A stretch of DNA of 64,000 nucleotides from a beta proteobacterium L13. Lineage in GTDB: Bacteria; Pseudomonadota; Gammaproteobacteria; Burkholderiales; Chromobacteriaceae. Position numbers and translations under genes: made by a program. The notes beneath the pieces are model-generated. The model searched no databases. It worked only from the letters and a program-made list of their open reading frames with translations, and was not told the origin of the DNA. Positions 7,943 through 17,586 of the stretch are shown here, one piece after another; the first letter of the stretch is position 1; each line of letters starts with the position of its first letter. The stretch covers positions 186,001-250,000 of the forward strand of contig AMYZ01000003.1 of NCBI GenBank assembly GCA_000335715.1, in the 5' to 3' direction.

Positions 7943-8764
7943 TTATTTCGCTATGAAATGAACACGGTCATCGATTGGGAACGGTCGATAAAGCCCACAT
8001 TTATTCGCTAATCCATCAATATCTTTCACGCTCCATGTCGCATCAAAGGCTTTGCCCGCAGTGTGCGGTGAGTTTATAGCGACTCGACCTTGTAGACCAT
8101 GGTGGCGAAACTCCTGCTTGATCGCTTTCTTAATATCGGCGCATGCAGGGTTTGCAATTTTTTGTAATGCAATGTTTTTGGTAAAAATCTCACGCAGATG
8201 ATCTTGGTAGAGCTGTGGCCGCCAAGCAGATGTAACAGTTAGCGTACCCTTTGCAGCAGTCACTTCTCTGCGTAGGCAAGCCAAGGCGGTCTTCATGCTG
8301 TCGGTGAGTTTATCTTCGATGACTGGATTTTCACCTCTTTCAAACTGTTGTGCGATGGGGTCGGTTATCGGCGTGAGTGGTGCGACCGGGCAGGTACGAC
8401 TGCAACTGCGCTTATCCGGTGACAGCGTCCAAGATGTGTCGGGGCAGGTATAATCGGCAGGGCAAAAGATGCTGACGATGGGTACTGCGATTGAGCCATT
8501 CTGACACTTCACTGCAGGTTGCAACCAAATAGTATTCATAAAGGCATTGATACATCGTCCTTGGTTGGTATCCCATGCTGCACCATAACCAGAATTATCC
8601 CGGTACTGTGCACAGGCCTCTGGCTGGTTGTCTGCTCCGGGGAATGATGTGCCATTGATGATGTACCAGTCTGAGATGGCCCTGCCGGGTACTTCTGTAG
8701 AAGGAATCGTCTCGCCCTGCGCCAAACCGGTGATCAGTAAAATGAATAGCCATAAAAATCGCAT
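7943..8764 (-). CDS. Secreted M15-like zinc peptidase (D-Ala-D-Ala type)
   Basis: This 273-residue protein has a signal peptide (MRFLWLFILLITGLAQG). A cysteine-rich middle (about residues 50-130) contains CPADYTCPDTSW and CSRTCP. The C-terminal M15-type domain has TSAWRP, the zinc motif SPHTAGKAFD (Ser232, His234, Asp241) and a final VHF (His269). M15 enzymes trim peptidoglycan stem peptides or act as endolysins, so the cell wall is the likely target. ATG 8764 has GGAG 8 bp upstream; a TTG start 4 codons earlier is less likely. AT-rich like its partner, it interrupts a glycolytic cluster. Confidence 0.78.
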   Translation of the reverse strand: MRFLWLFILLITGLAQGETIPSTEVPGRAISDWYIINGTSFPGADNQPEACAQYRDNSGYGAAWDTNQGRCINAFMNTIWLQPAVKCQNGSIAVPIVSIFCPADYTCPDTSWTLSPDKRSCSRTCPVAPLTPITDPIAQQFERGENPVIEDKLTDSMKTALACLRREVTAAKGTLTVTSAWRPQLYQDHLREIFTKNIALQKIANPACADIKKAIKQEFRHHGLQGRVAINSPHTAGKAFDATWSVKDIDGLANKCGLYRPFPIDDRVHFIAK

Positions 8765-8898
8765 GTCGCACTCCAAGTAGAGTTTGGATGCGATATGAAT
8801 GCGCTTGATAGTGGGATTGAGGCAATAGCCTAATTATTGCCATTCTATCGACATTTTTTTCGATAGGGCCTGTAAACCACATTGGCATTTTTTGGCAA

Positions 8899-8928
8899 TA
8901 AAAAACGGGACAGCCTGGCTGTCCCGTT
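8899..8928 (-). terminator. Rho-independent terminator after pgk
   Basis: A long stem, AACGGGACAG / CTGTCCCGTT, is followed on the - strand by TTTTTTATT. It lies about 25 bp past the pgk stop and cuts pgk off from the AT-rich pair. Confidence 0.9.
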
Positions 8929-8952
8929 GTGCATTTAGCTTGCGCTACGCTA

Positions 8953-10125
8953 TCAGGCGCGTTCGCCCAGAATGGCCACGGCGGGCAGGGTTTTGCCTTC
9001 CAGGAACTCCAGGAAAGCGCCGCCGCCGGTGGAGATGTAGCTGATCTTGTCGGTCAGCTCGTACTTGGCGATGGCAGCCAGGGTGTCGCCACCGCCGGCG
9101 ATGGAGAAGCCTTCGGCGTCTGCGATGGCCTGCCCCAGCACGCGGGTGCCTTCGGCAAACTGGGCAAACTCGAACACGCCTACCGGGCCGTTCCATACCA
9201 CGGTGCCGGCTTTGGCCACGATGGCAGCCAGCGCGGTGGCGGAATCCGGGCCAATGTCCAGAATCATGTCGTCGGCGCTGACATCGGCCACGGTTTTCAG
9301 CGTGGCGGTGGCGCTTTCGGCAAACTCGGTGGCGCAGACCACGTCGCTAGGCAGCGGTACGTCGCCGCCACGGGCGCGGATTTTGGCGATGACGCGTTTG
9401 GCGTCTTCTACCAGGTCAGCTTCGGCCAGCGATTTGCCGATGGCGTGGCCTTCGGCCAGCAGGAAGGTGTTGGCGATGCCGCCGCCCACGATCAGCTGGT
9501 CTACCTTGTCGGCCAGGCTTTCCAGGATGGTGAGCTTGGTGGATACCTTGGAGCCAGCCACGATGGCCACCAGCGGGCGGGCCGGGGCCAGCAGCGCTTT
9601 GCCCAGCGCGTCCAGCTCGGCAGCCAGCAGGATGCCGGCGCAGGCTACCGGGGCGTATTGTGCCACGGCGTGGGTAGAGGCTTCGGCGCGGTGGGCGGTG
9701 CCGAACGCGTCGTTGACGAACACGTCGCACAGGCTGGCGTAAGCCTGGCCCAGCTCGGCGTTGTTCTTTTTCTCGCCTTTGTTCAGGCGTACGTTTTCCA
9801 GCATGACTACGTCACCGGCGGTCAGGCTGAGGCCGGCTTGCCAGCTGTCGGTCACAGTGACGGTTTTGCCCAGCAGCTCGGACAGGCGGGCAGCAACGGG
9901 CGCCAAGCTGTCTTCCGGCTTCGGTTCGCCTTCGGTGGGGCGGCCCAGGTGGGTCATCAGAATCACGCTGGCGCCAGCTTGCAGGCAGTGCAGGATGGAC
10001 GGCAGGCTGGCGCGGATACGGGTATCGTCACCGATGACGCCGTTTTTCACCGGCACGTTCATGTCCACGCGGATCAGCACGCGTTGGCCTGCCAGGGCGA
10101 GGTCGGTCAGTTTCTTGAATTGCAT
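8953..10125 (-). CDS. pgk: Phosphoglycerate kinase
   Basis: This 390-residue cytosolic enzyme interconverts 1,3-bisphosphoglycerate and 3-phosphoglycerate with ADP/ATP. The N-terminus [15 protein letters not shown] is the PGK signature. [22 protein letters not shown] and [10 protein letters not shown] mark the nucleotide- and substrate-binding regions. The frame is open upstream to 10326, but ATG 10125 (MQFKKLTDL) gives the normal length. pgk lies downstream of gap with a 225-bp gap that holds a paired motif hairpin, so the two may be separate transcripts. Confidence 0.96.
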   Translation of the reverse strand: MQFKKLTDLALAGQRVLIRVDMNVPVKNGVIGDDTRIRASLPSILHCLQAGASVILMTHLGRPTEGEPKPEDSLAPVAARLSELLGKTVTVTDSWQAGLSLTAGDVVMLENVRLNKGEKKNNAELGQAYASLCDVFVNDAFGTAHRAEASTHAVAQYAPVACAGILLAAELDALGKALLAPARPLVAIVAGSKVSTKLTILESLADKVDQLIVGGGIANTFLLAEGHAIGKSLAEADLVEDAKRVIAKIRARGGDVPLPSDVVCATEFAESATATLKTVADVSADDMILDIGPDSATALAAIVAKAGTVVWNGPVGVFEFAQFAEGTRVLGQAIADAEGFSIAGGGDTLAAIAKYELTDKISYISTGGGAFLEFLEGKTLPAVAILGERA

Positions 10126-10317
10126 GGTTGTGGCCTTCTTGAAAACAAGTAAAGAAACAGGCTGCTTGCTTGTGTGCAGGGCCGCCCGGTGGCAGCTAGG
10201 CGCCGGGCTGTGTTGTATTGCCAGGCCCGGTGGAGCGGGCCTGCACGCCTGGGTATCGGCGCCATTATGCCAGCCGCCTGTGTGGCGGTGGCGGGTAGCG
10301 CTACCCGGCAAGCAGCG

Positions 10318-10342
10318 TGCGGCCAACCCGGGGTTGGCCGCA
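10318..10342 (-). terminator. Hairpin built from two head-to-head uptake-like motifs after gap
   Basis: TGCGGCCAACCC and GGGTTGGCCGCA form a 12-bp perfect stem around one G. It lies 8 bp past the gap stop codon. There is no T-run on the - strand, so termination efficiency is uncertain. Its position resembles the paired uptake sequences used as terminators in Neisseria and Haemophilus. Confidence 0.6.
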
Positions 10343-10350
10343 GGGCTTGC

Positions 10351-11364
10351 TTACTTGGCGGCGAACATTGCGCGAGCGGTTTTCAGCATCTGCTGGCAGA
10401 AGCCCCACTCGTTGTCGTACCAGGCCAGCACTTTCACCATATTGCCGCCGGTTACCTTGGTGAGGGTAGCGTCGAAGAAGGAGCCTTCGGTGGTGTGGTT
10501 AAAGTCGCTGGAAACCAGCGGCAGGGTGTTGTAACCCAGGGTGCCCTTCATGCTGCCTTCGGACGCCTTTTTGACGATCTCGTTGATCTCGTCCTTGGTG
10601 GTGTCGCGCATGGCGGTGAAGGTGAGGTCAACCAGCGACACGTTGATGGTCGGCACGCGCACGGCAAAACCGTCCAGCTTGCCTTTCAGTTCCGGCAGCA
10701 CCAGGCCGACTGCTTTGGCAGCGCCGGTCTTGGTGGGGATCATGTTGTCGGTGGCGGAGCGGGCGCGGCGCAGGTCTTTGTGACGCACGTCGGTCAGCAC
10801 CTGGTCATTGGTAAAGGCGTGGATGGTGGTCATCAGGCCTTTCTTGATGCCGATGGCGTCGTTCAGCGCCTTGGCTACCGGTGCCAGGCAGTTGGTGGTG
10901 CAGGACGCGTTGGATACCACGGTCATGTCGGCCGTCAGGATGTCGTGGTTCACGCTGTACACGATGGTAGCGTCCACGTCGTCACCGCCTGGGGCGGAGA
11001 TCAGCACCTTCTTGGCGCCGGCGTCCAGGTGCAGCTTGCACTTTTCCTTGGTGGTGAACGAGCCGGTGCATTCCAGCACCAGGTCTACGTTCAGCGCGGC
11101 CCACGGCAGCTCGGCCGGGTTGCGGGTGCTGAAGAACGGGATGCGGTCGCCGTTAACGATCAGGGCTTCTTCATCGTGGCTGACATCGGCAGCAAAACGG
11201 CCGTGCACGGTATCGAACTTGGTCAGGTGCGCGTTGGTGGCCAGGTCGCCGGAGGCGTTCACGGCAACGATCTCGAAATCGCCACGCAGATTGTATTCGT
11301 AGATGGAACGCAGAGCCTGACGGCCGATACGGCCGTAACCGTTGATTGCGATGCGGATGGACAT
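10351..11364 (-). CDS. gap: Glyceraldehyde-3-phosphate dehydrogenase, type I
   Basis: This NAD-dependent enzyme (337 residues) oxidises glyceraldehyde 3-phosphate to 1,3-bisphosphoglycerate. The Rossmann start is [13 protein letters not shown]. The catalytic cysteine is in [12 protein letters not shown]. Substrate-binding segments include [10 protein letters not shown] and [18 protein letters not shown], and the end has [13 protein letters not shown]. The frame extends upstream to 11463, but those residues are unlike the family; ATG 11364 ([11 protein letters not shown]) is correct. It follows tkt after a terminator. Confidence 0.97.
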   Translation of the reverse strand: MSIRIAINGYGRIGRQALRSIYEYNLRGDFEIVAVNASGDLATNAHLTKFDTVHGRFAADVSHDEEALIVNGDRIPFFSTRNPAELPWAALNVDLVLECTGSFTTKEKCKLHLDAGAKKVLISAPGGDDVDATIVYSVNHDILTADMTVVSNASCTTNCLAPVAKALNDAIGIKKGLMTTIHAFTNDQVLTDVRHKDLRRARSATDNMIPTKTGAAKAVGLVLPELKGKLDGFAVRVPTINVSLVDLTFTAMRDTTKDEINEIVKKASEGSMKGTLGYNTLPLVSSDFNHTTEGSFFDATLTKVTGGNMVKVLAWYDNEWGFCQQMLKTARAMFAAK

Positions 11365-11412
11365 GGTTTTCTCTCCCAGAAATGAAAACCCGGCAAGCCG
11401 GATGCAGCCTGT

Positions 11413-11422
11413 TGCGGCCAAC
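11413..11422 (-). repeat. Intergenic uptake-like motif upstream of gap
   Basis: TGCGGCCAAC lies in the 211-bp gap between the tkt terminator and the gap start. The - strand reads GTTGGCCGCA. Confidence 0.75.
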
Positions 11423-11536
11423 GCTAGCGTGGGCGGGCTGTGGAACCCGCCGGGGCCGGACACCCTGCCGTACTTTTGTACTGTTCTGGGTGCGGGCGCA
11501 TTGTCGTTTCAGGCTGTGCCCTGGCTTGCGGGCGAA

Positions 11537-11570
11537 TAAAAAGCCGCCCCTCGTTGGCACGGGGGCGGCT
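11537..11570 (-). terminator. Rho-independent terminator after tkt
   Basis: A GCCGCC-rich stem (AAGCCGCCCC paired with GGGGGCGGCT) is followed on the - strand by TTTTTATT. It starts 6 bp past the tkt stop. Confidence 0.88.
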
Positions 11571-11575
11571 AGTTG

Positions 11576-13567
11576 TTATGCGCGGATCACGCTCTTGGTC
11601 TTGGCAACCACGTTTTCCACGGTAAAGCCGAATTCCTTGAACAGCACGCCGGCCGGGGCGGATTCGCCAAAGTGGTCGATACCGATCACTTCGCCCTCCA
11701 GACCCACGTACTTGCGCCAGCCGTCGGTCACGCCGGCTTCGATCGCCACGCGCGGCAGGCCTGCCGGCAGCACGCTGGCGATGTAGGCCTTGTCTTGCTG
11801 GTCGAAGGCGCGGGTGCACGGTACGGAGACTACGCGTACGGCGATGCCTTCGGCTGCCAGGGCTTCCTGGGCCTTCAGCGCCAGCTCCACTTCGGAGCCG
11901 GTGGCCATCAGCACCGCCTGGGCGCCAGCGGCGTCACGCAGTACGTAGCCACCCTTCTTGATGCCTTCGATCTGCGCGGCATCACGTGCCACGAACGGCA
12001 GGTTCTGGCGGCTGAAGATCAGGCAGGACGGGTGATCCTTGGCGGACAGCGCCTCGGCCCAGGCTACCAGCGACTCGACAGTGTCGCACGGGCGCCAAAC
12101 GGCCATGTCCGGGATCAGGCGCAGGGTAGCGATTTGCTCTACCGGCTGGTGGGTCGGGCCGTCTTCGCCCAGACCGATGGAGTCGTGGGTGAACACGAAT
12201 ACCGGGTTGATCTTCATCAGCGCGGCCATGCGCAGCGCGTTACGGGCGTATTCGCTGAACATCAGGAAGGTGGCGCCAAACGGCTTCACGCCGCCGTGCA
12301 GGGCCAGGCCGTTCATGATGGCAGCCATGCCGAATTCGCGTACGCCGTAGTGTACGTAGTTACCGCCGGTTTCACGTGAAACCGGGGTGCTGCCCGGCCA
12401 GTTGGTGAGGTTGGACGGGGTCAGGTCGGCAGAGCCGCCTACCAGTTCCGGCAGTACTTCTGCCAGCGCGGCGATGGCGTTTTGCGAGGCCTTGCGGGTG
12501 GCGATGGTCTCGCCTTTTTCGTTCACGGCAGCGATCTTGGCAGCAACGTGGGCATCCCAGCCGGCTGGCAGCTCGCCTGCCATGCGGCGGGTGTACTCTG
12601 CGGCCAACTCGGGGTAGGCAGCAGCGTAGCCGGCAAACAGCGCGTCCCAGGCAGACTCGGCTGCGGCGCCTTTGGTTTTGGCGTCCCAGGCGTCGTAGAT
12701 GGTTTGCGGAATCACGAACGGCTCGTAGCCCCACTGCAGGCTGGCGCGGGCCGCGGCGATTTCGGCAGCGCCCAGCGGTGCGCCGTGTACATCGTGGCCG
12801 CCTTGCTTGTTGGGCGCGCCTTTACCGATAACGGTCTTGCAGCAGATCAGTGTCGGGCGGGTGCTTTCTTTCTTGGCGGTATCGATGGCAATCTGCAACT
12901 CTTCGGCGTCGTGGCCGTCTACGTTGCGGATTACCTGCCAGCCGTAGGCTTCAAAGCGTGCCGGGGTGTCGTCGGTGAACCAGCCTTCCACATCGCCGTC
13001 GATGGAAATGCCGTTATCGTCGTAGAAGGCGATCAGCTTGGACAGGCCCCAGGTGCCGGCTAGGCTGCAGGCTTCGTGGCTGATGCCTTCCATCATGCAA
13101 CCGTCGCCCAGGAAGGCGTAGGTGTAGTGGTTGACCACCGGGAAGCCGTCGCGGTTGAATTCGGCGGCCAGGATTTTTTCAGCCAGTGCCATGCCTACCG
13201 CGTTGGTAATACCCTGGCCCAGCGGGCCGGTAGTGGTTTCCACGCCAGGTGCGTAGCCGTATTCCGGGTGGCCCGGGGTTTTGCTGTGCAGCTGACGGAA
13301 GTTTTTCAGGTCGTCGATCGAGAGGTCGTAGCCGGTGAGATGCAGCAGGCTGTACAGCAGCATGGAGCCGTGCCCGTTGGAGAGCACGAAGCGGTCGCGG
13401 TTGGACCAGGCCGGGTTGGCGGGATTATGCTGCAGATGATCGCGCCACAGTACTTCGGCGATGTCTGCCATGCCCATCGGGGCGCCGGGGTGACCGGATT
13501 TGGCCTTTTCCACGGCATCCATAGACAGGAAACGCACGGCATTGGCTAGCTCGGTTCGGGTGACCAT
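11576..13567 (-). CDS. tkt: Transketolase
   Basis: This thiamine-diphosphate enzyme moves two-carbon units between ketoses and aldoses in the pentose phosphate pathway and supplies the erythrose 4-phosphate used by AroG. The 663-residue length is typical. [19 protein letters not shown], the TPP-binding [15 protein letters not shown], and [20 protein letters not shown] are all present. The start at 13567 has no strong Shine-Dalgarno. Several inverted repeats lie in the 311-bp region upstream. Confidence 0.97.
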   Translation of the reverse strand: MVTRTELANAVRFLSMDAVEKAKSGHPGAPMGMADIAEVLWRDHLQHNPANPAWSNRDRFVLSNGHGSMLLYSLLHLTGYDLSIDDLKNFRQLHSKTPGHPEYGYAPGVETTTGPLGQGITNAVGMALAEKILAAEFNRDGFPVVNHYTYAFLGDGCMMEGISHEACSLAGTWGLSKLIAFYDDNGISIDGDVEGWFTDDTPARFEAYGWQVIRNVDGHDAEELQIAIDTAKKESTRPTLICCKTVIGKGAPNKQGGHDVHGAPLGAAEIAAARASLQWGYEPFVIPQTIYDAWDAKTKGAAAESAWDALFAGYAAAYPELAAEYTRRMAGELPAGWDAHVAAKIAAVNEKGETIATRKASQNAIAALAEVLPELVGGSADLTPSNLTNWPGSTPVSRETGGNYVHYGVREFGMAAIMNGLALHGGVKPFGATFLMFSEYARNALRMAALMKINPVFVFTHDSIGLGEDGPTHQPVEQIATLRLIPDMAVWRPCDTVESLVAWAEALSAKDHPSCLIFSRQNLPFVARDAAQIEGIKKGGYVLRDAAGAQAVLMATGSEVELALKAQEALAAEGIAVRVVSVPCTRAFDQQDKAYIASVLPAGLPRVAIEAGVTDGWRKYVGLEGEVIGIDHFGESAPAGVLFKEFGFTVENVVAKTKSVIRA

Positions 13568-13878
13568 TCGGGGAAAACCTCAACTTGTAGGGAACCGGAA
13601 CAACGGTTGCACCATCGCTTTTGCCGACGGCCTAACCGTTGCGAAATCATGAAATTATCGCCGATTTTGCCGCACCGCGGCAACCGCGCTGCAATGCCAG
13701 GCCTTTGTTTTTACGCGTAATAAAATTACGTGCCGCGCTTTGCCCTGCCCCCGTGCCGGTGCGGGGCAAAGTGTGTGTCACGGATTCAAACAGATAAGGC
13801 TGTGCGCTCAACGACTTAAGCGGACAGCCGGCGGCACCGCAGGCTGCCGCCCAACCGATAGCGGAAAGAAGGAATACG
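13568..13878. promoter_or_regulatory. Divergent intergenic region between tkt and a membrane-protein gene
   Basis: No gene is visible in these 311 bp. Three inverted repeats stand out. CAACGGTT (13601-13608) pairs with AACCGTTG (13634-13641). TTGCCGC-ACC-GCGGCAA lies at 13667-13683. CTTTGCCC pairs with GGGGCAAAG at about 13738-13771. A short AT-rich patch (GTAATAAAATTAC, 13717-13729) lies between. These could be operators or leader hairpins for either gene. Confidence 0.4.
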
Positions 13879-14613
13879 ATGGAACAGCAAGCAAGCCACG
13901 CCCTCCGGCCACGCAAGGTGCCCGCCGCGCAGGGCTGGCAGTGGATAAGGCAGGCATTTTTTCTGGTGCGCGAGCAGCCGCTGACCTGGGTACTGTTTGC
14001 CGTGTGCTACCTGCTGCTGCAAACGCTGCTGGGTAACCTGGGGCAGTTTGGCCAGCTGCTAGGCATGGTGACGGTGCCGGTGTTTGCCGGAAGCTTCGTG
14101 CTGGCGGCGGTACGGGCGGCGCGGGGGGAAACCCTGCGCCCGCTGGACGTGTTTGCGGCGTTTGCTAGCCATGCCCGCAAGCTGGTAGGGCTGGGGCTGG
14201 CGTATTGCTGCCTGCTGGTGGCGGCCATGCTGGTGGTGGTGGTGGCTTTGCTGGCGCTGGCCGGGGGGAAGGTCGGTAACGATGCGCTGACGGCCATGCC
14301 ACTGGGCAAGCAGATCGTCGGCCTGGTGTTGTTTGCCGCGGGGATGTTCATTGCCTCGCTGCTGTACTGGTTTGCTCCGGCGGCGGTAGTGCTGGGTGGG
14401 TGTGACCCCTTGCCGGCCATGCGGCGCAGCCTGGCCGGTGGCTGGCTGAACTGGCCAGCGGTGCTGTTGTGCGGCGTGATGCTGGCGGTGTTGCTGTTTC
14501 TGGCGCTGCTGCCCTTTGGCCTGGGGCTATTGCTGTGGCTGCCGGTGATGTTCGTGTCGGTCTACGTGGCCTGGCAGGACGTATTTGGCGACGGCCTGCC
14601 GCAGCGCGGCTGA
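13879..14613 (+). CDS. BPSS1780 family integral membrane protein
   Basis: This 244-residue inner-membrane protein has about five or six hydrophobic helices, for example WVLFAVCYLLLQTLLG, LLVAAMLVVVVALLAL and LLCGVMLAVLLFLALLP. The N-terminal stretch QGWQWIRQAFFLVREQPLTW resembles the betaproteobacterial BPSS1780 family, whose role is unknown. The ATG at 13879 follows AAGAAGGAATACG. It has its own terminator and faces elaA. Confidence 0.75.
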   Translation: MEQQASHALRPRKVPAAQGWQWIRQAFFLVREQPLTWVLFAVCYLLLQTLLGNLGQFGQLLGMVTVPVFAGSFVLAAVRAARGETLRPLDVFAAFASHARKLVGLGLAYCCLLVAAMLVVVVALLALAGGKVGNDALTAMPLGKQIVGLVLFAAGMFIASLLYWFAPAAVVLGGCDPLPAMRRSLAGGWLNWPAVLLCGVMLAVLLFLALLPFGLGLLLWLPVMFVSVYVAWQDVFGDGLPQRG

Positions 14614-14617
14614 GTCT

Positions 14618-14691
14618 GGCGGCCAACGCGACAAGGCCCGCCGCTATTGCGGCGGGCCTTGTGCTTTTACATGCTGGCCAGGTTGGCCGCA
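14618..14691. repeat. Pair of inverted uptake-like motifs flanking a bidirectional terminator
   Basis: GGCGGCCAAC (14618-14627) and GTTGGCCGCA (14682-14691) lie on either side of the terminator between the convergent genes at 13879 and 14699. They are in inverted orientation. Confidence 0.7.
14631..14665. terminator. Bidirectional terminator
   Basis: A 14-bp stem, ACAAGGCCCGCCGC / GCGGCGGGCCTTGT, with a TATT loop lies between two convergent genes. Confidence 0.85.
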
Positions 14692-14698
14692 GGCGTGC

Positions 14699-15157
14699 CT
14701 AGCCGCGGCGCATGTCTACATGCAGGATGCCGCCGTCGTCGTATGGTGCCGATACCGGCGCAAAGCCGAACAGCGTGTAAAAACCCTGCTTTTCCTGCTG
14801 TGCCGACAGCATGATGGCGCGGCCGGGAAACAGCTTCTCGCAGTGGCTGACAGCGTGCTGCATCAGCGGCTTGGCCAGGCCGCTGCCGCGCGCATACGGC
14901 GGGATCACCACGCGGCCGATGGCGGCGGCGTCCGGGTATTTCACGCCCGGTTCGATCAGCCGGGCGTAGGCCATCAGGCGGCCGCCGGCATCGCGTGCCG
15001 ACAGGTGCCAGCAGTCCAGGTCGACACCATCGATATCGCCGTAGATGGACTGCTGTTCCACCACGAACACCTGGTCGCGCAGTTGCAATACCTGATACAG
15101 GCTATGCGGTGTGAAGTCGGTAAAACCGTGGCATTGCCACTGTAGCGGGTTGGGCAT
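14699..15157 (-). CDS. elaA: GNAT acetyltransferase of the ElaA type
   Basis: This 152-residue predicted N-acetyltransferase belongs to the ElaA family (COG2153); its substrate is not established. Near the N-terminus YQVLQLRDQVFVVEQQ is typical. The acetyl-CoA loop is in IGRVVIPPYARGSGLAKPLM, followed by GFYTLFGF, a common GNAT C-terminal pattern. It diverges from parC with 79 bp between the two starts. Confidence 0.86.
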   Translation of the reverse strand: MPNPLQWQCHGFTDFTPHSLYQVLQLRDQVFVVEQQSIYGDIDGVDLDCWHLSARDAGGRLMAYARLIEPGVKYPDAAAIGRVVIPPYARGSGLAKPLMQHAVSHCEKLFPGRAIMLSAQQEKQGFYTLFGFAPVSAPYDDGGILHVDMRRG

Positions 15158-15236
15158 AGTACAATCCTTGCAATTTCACTCTTCGTGATCCGAACATAAC
15201 ACGCTGCACGCTCTGTGTAGCGCGTACTACCCCACT

Positions 15237-17582
15237 ATGAGCCAGAACGATTTGTTTGCTGAAAGCGGCACCCCCGCCCAGCCCCCCGTGCCCGTTGCGG
15301 CCAACTTGCCCGATCAGGACGACGGCAGCCTGGCGCTGGACCTGTACGCCGAGCGCGCCTACCTGGAATACGCCATGAGCGTGGTCAAGGGCCGCGCCCT
15401 GCCGGAAGTGGCCGACGGCCAGAAGCCGGTACAGCGCCGCATCCTGTACGCCATGCGCGACATGGGCCTGACCCACGGTGCCAAACCGGTGAAATCCGCC
15501 CGCGTGGTGGGCGAAATCCTGGGTAAATACCACCCGCACGGCGATAGCTCCGCCTACGAAGCGCTGGTGCGCATGGCGCAGGACTTCACGCTGCGCTACC
15601 CGCTGATCGACGGCCAGGGTAACTTCGGTAGCCGCGACGGCGACGGCGCCGCCGCCATGCGTTACACCGAAGCACGCCTGACCCCTATCGCCGAGCTGCT
15701 GCTGTCCGAGATCGACATGGGCACCGTGGACTTCGTGCCCAACTACGACGGCGCGTTCGACGAGCCCGCCCTGCTGCCGGCGCGCCTGCCCATGGTGCTG
15801 CTCAACGGCGCCTCCGGCATTGCCGTGGGCATGGCCACCGAGATCCCTCCGCATAACCTGTCCGAAGTGGCCGCCGCCTCGCTGGCGCTGCTGGCCAACC
15901 CGGACATGACTACCGCCGAGCTGATGCAGCACGTGCCGGGCCCGGATTTCCCCGGCGGCGGCCAGATCATCACCCCGTACGAAGACATCCTGGCCGCCTA
16001 CGAGGTTGGCCGCGGCAGCGTGCGCGTGCGCGCCAAGTGGGAAGTGGAAAAACTGGCGCGTGGCCAGTGGCGTGTGATCGTGTCCGAGCTGCCGCCCGGC
16101 TCCAGCGCGCAAAAAGTGCTGGCCGAGATCGAAGAAGCCACCAACCCCAAGGTGAAATCCGGCAAGAAGGCGCTGACGCAAGACCAGCAAAACCTGAAGA
16201 GCCTGATGCTGTCGCTGCTGGACCGCGTGCGCGACGAATCCGATAGCGCGCAGCCGGTACGCCTGGTATTCGAGCCCAAATCCAGCCGCCAGGACCCGGA
16301 CGAGTTCATGAACATCCTGCTGGCGCAAACCAGCCTGGAAGGCAATGCCTCGCTGAACCTGGTGATGATAGGCATGGACGGCCGCCCAGCGCAGAAAGGC
16401 CTGAAAACCATTCTGGCCGAGTGGCTGGCCTTCCGTCAGCACACCATTACCCGCCGGCTGAACCACCGCTTGGGCCAGGTAGACAAGCGCATCCATATTC
16501 TGGAAGGCCGCATGATTGCCTTCATCCACATCGATGAAGTCATCCGCGTCATCCGCGAGTCGGACGAGCCCAAGCCAGACCTGATGCGCGCCTTTGGCCT
16601 GTCCGAGGCGCAAGCCGAAGACATTCTGGAAATCCGCCTGCGCCAGCTGGCGCGGCTGGAAGGCTTCAAGCTGGAAAAAGAGCTGGGCGAGCTGCGTAAA
16701 GAGCGCGACAACTTGCGCCACCTGCTGTCCAGCGAAGCCGCCCTGCGCGGCAAAATGGCCGAGGAAATCCGCGAGGACGCCGCCAAGTACGGCGACGCCC
16801 GCCGCAGCGAGATCAAGGCCGCCGAGCGTGCGGTGCTGACGCAAACCGTGGCCGACGAGCCGGTCACCATCATCCTGTCGCAAAAAGGCTGGGTGCGCGC
16901 CCGCGTGGGCCACAACGTGGACCTGTCGGCGCTGGCGTTCAAGGACGGTGACGCGCTGCACACCGTGGTGGAAACGCGCACCGTATGGTCGCTCATCGTG
17001 CTCGATAGCCGCGGCCGTGCCTACACGCTGGACCCGGCCGACGTGCCCACCGGCCGTGGCGACGGCGTGCCGGTGGCATCGCTGGTGGAGCTGCAGGACG
17101 GCGCCAAACCGGCGCAGATGATCTCCGGCCGCGACGACGCCCGCTTTGTGGTGGCCGGCAGTGGTGGCTACGGCTTTGTTGCCAAGATCAGCGACATGGC
17201 CGGCCGCGTCAAAGCCGGCAAGGCCTTCCTCACGCTGGACGCGGGCGAAACCGTGCTGGCACCGGTACCGGCTGCGGCCAACCTGGACGGCGTGCGCCTG
17301 GTGGCTGCCAGCGACGGTGGCCGCCTGCTGGCCTTCCCGGCCAGCGAGCTCAAAGACCTGGCCAAGGGCCGTGGCCTGATGCTGATGGCGCTGGACGATG
17401 GCGAAACACTCACCGCCATTGGCCTGGTGGCGGGCGACAAGGCGCTGCTGGCTACGGTGTCGGTACGCGGCAAGGTGGCCGACGAGAAGCTGGCACTGGC
17501 CGAGTTCGACGGCAAGCGCGGCCGCAAAGGCAAGCTGATGCCGAAGAAGTGGACGGTTGGCCGCATCGGCAACCCGGACTAA
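15237..17582 (+). CDS. parC: DNA topoisomerase IV subunit A
   Basis: ParC cuts and religates DNA, with ParE, to decatenate daughter chromosomes. The 781-residue length and short C-terminal blades fit ParC rather than GyrA. The winged-helix domain carries the catalytic Tyr143 (AMRYTEARL). The quinolone-determining region reads [11 protein letters not shown] with Ser104 and Glu108, the unmutated residues. A DNA-gate coiled coil follows at about 430-500, then beta-pinwheel repeats. It contains four or more uptake-like motif copies (15296, 16005, 17273, 17556). pilS starts 4 bp after its stop. Confidence 0.95.
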   Translation: MSQNDLFAESGTPAQPPVPVAANLPDQDDGSLALDLYAERAYLEYAMSVVKGRALPEVADGQKPVQRRILYAMRDMGLTHGAKPVKSARVVGEILGKYHPHGDSSAYEALVRMAQDFTLRYPLIDGQGNFGSRDGDGAAAMRYTEARLTPIAELLLSEIDMGTVDFVPNYDGAFDEPALLPARLPMVLLNGASGIAVGMATEIPPHNLSEVAAASLALLANPDMTTAELMQHVPGPDFPGGGQIITPYEDILAAYEVGRGSVRVRAKWEVEKLARGQWRVIVSELPPGSSAQKVLAEIEEATNPKVKSGKKALTQDQQNLKSLMLSLLDRVRDESDSAQPVRLVFEPKSSRQDPDEFMNILLAQTSLEGNASLNLVMIGMDGRPAQKGLKTILAEWLAFRQHTITRRLNHRLGQVDKRIHILEGRMIAFIHIDEVIRVIRESDEPKPDLMRAFGLSEAQAEDILEIRLRQLARLEGFKLEKELGELRKERDNLRHLLSSEAALRGKMAEEIREDAAKYGDARRSEIKAAERAVLTQTVADEPVTIILSQKGWVRARVGHNVDLSALAFKDGDALHTVVETRTVWSLIVLDSRGRAYTLDPADVPTGRGDGVPVASLVELQDGAKPAQMISGRDDARFVVAGSGGYGFVAKISDMAGRVKAGKAFLTLDAGETVLAPVPAAANLDGVRLVAASDGGRLLAFPASELKDLAKGRGLMLMALDDGETLTAIGLVAGDKALLATVSVRGKVADEKLALAEFDGKRGRKGKLMPKKWTVGRIGNPD

Positions 17583-17586
17583 GCCC

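Noticed and set aside
7114-8764. Prophage remnant for the AT-rich pair
   Set aside because: No integrase, capsid, holin or attachment-site repeats were seen; only base composition is unusual.
11365-11463. N-terminal extension of gap
   Set aside because: The extra residues are unlike any GAPDH and cover an uptake-like motif; the ATG at 11364 gives the standard start.
15534-15566. Quinolone-resistance changes in parC
   Set aside because: Ser104 and Glu108 are the unmutated residues.
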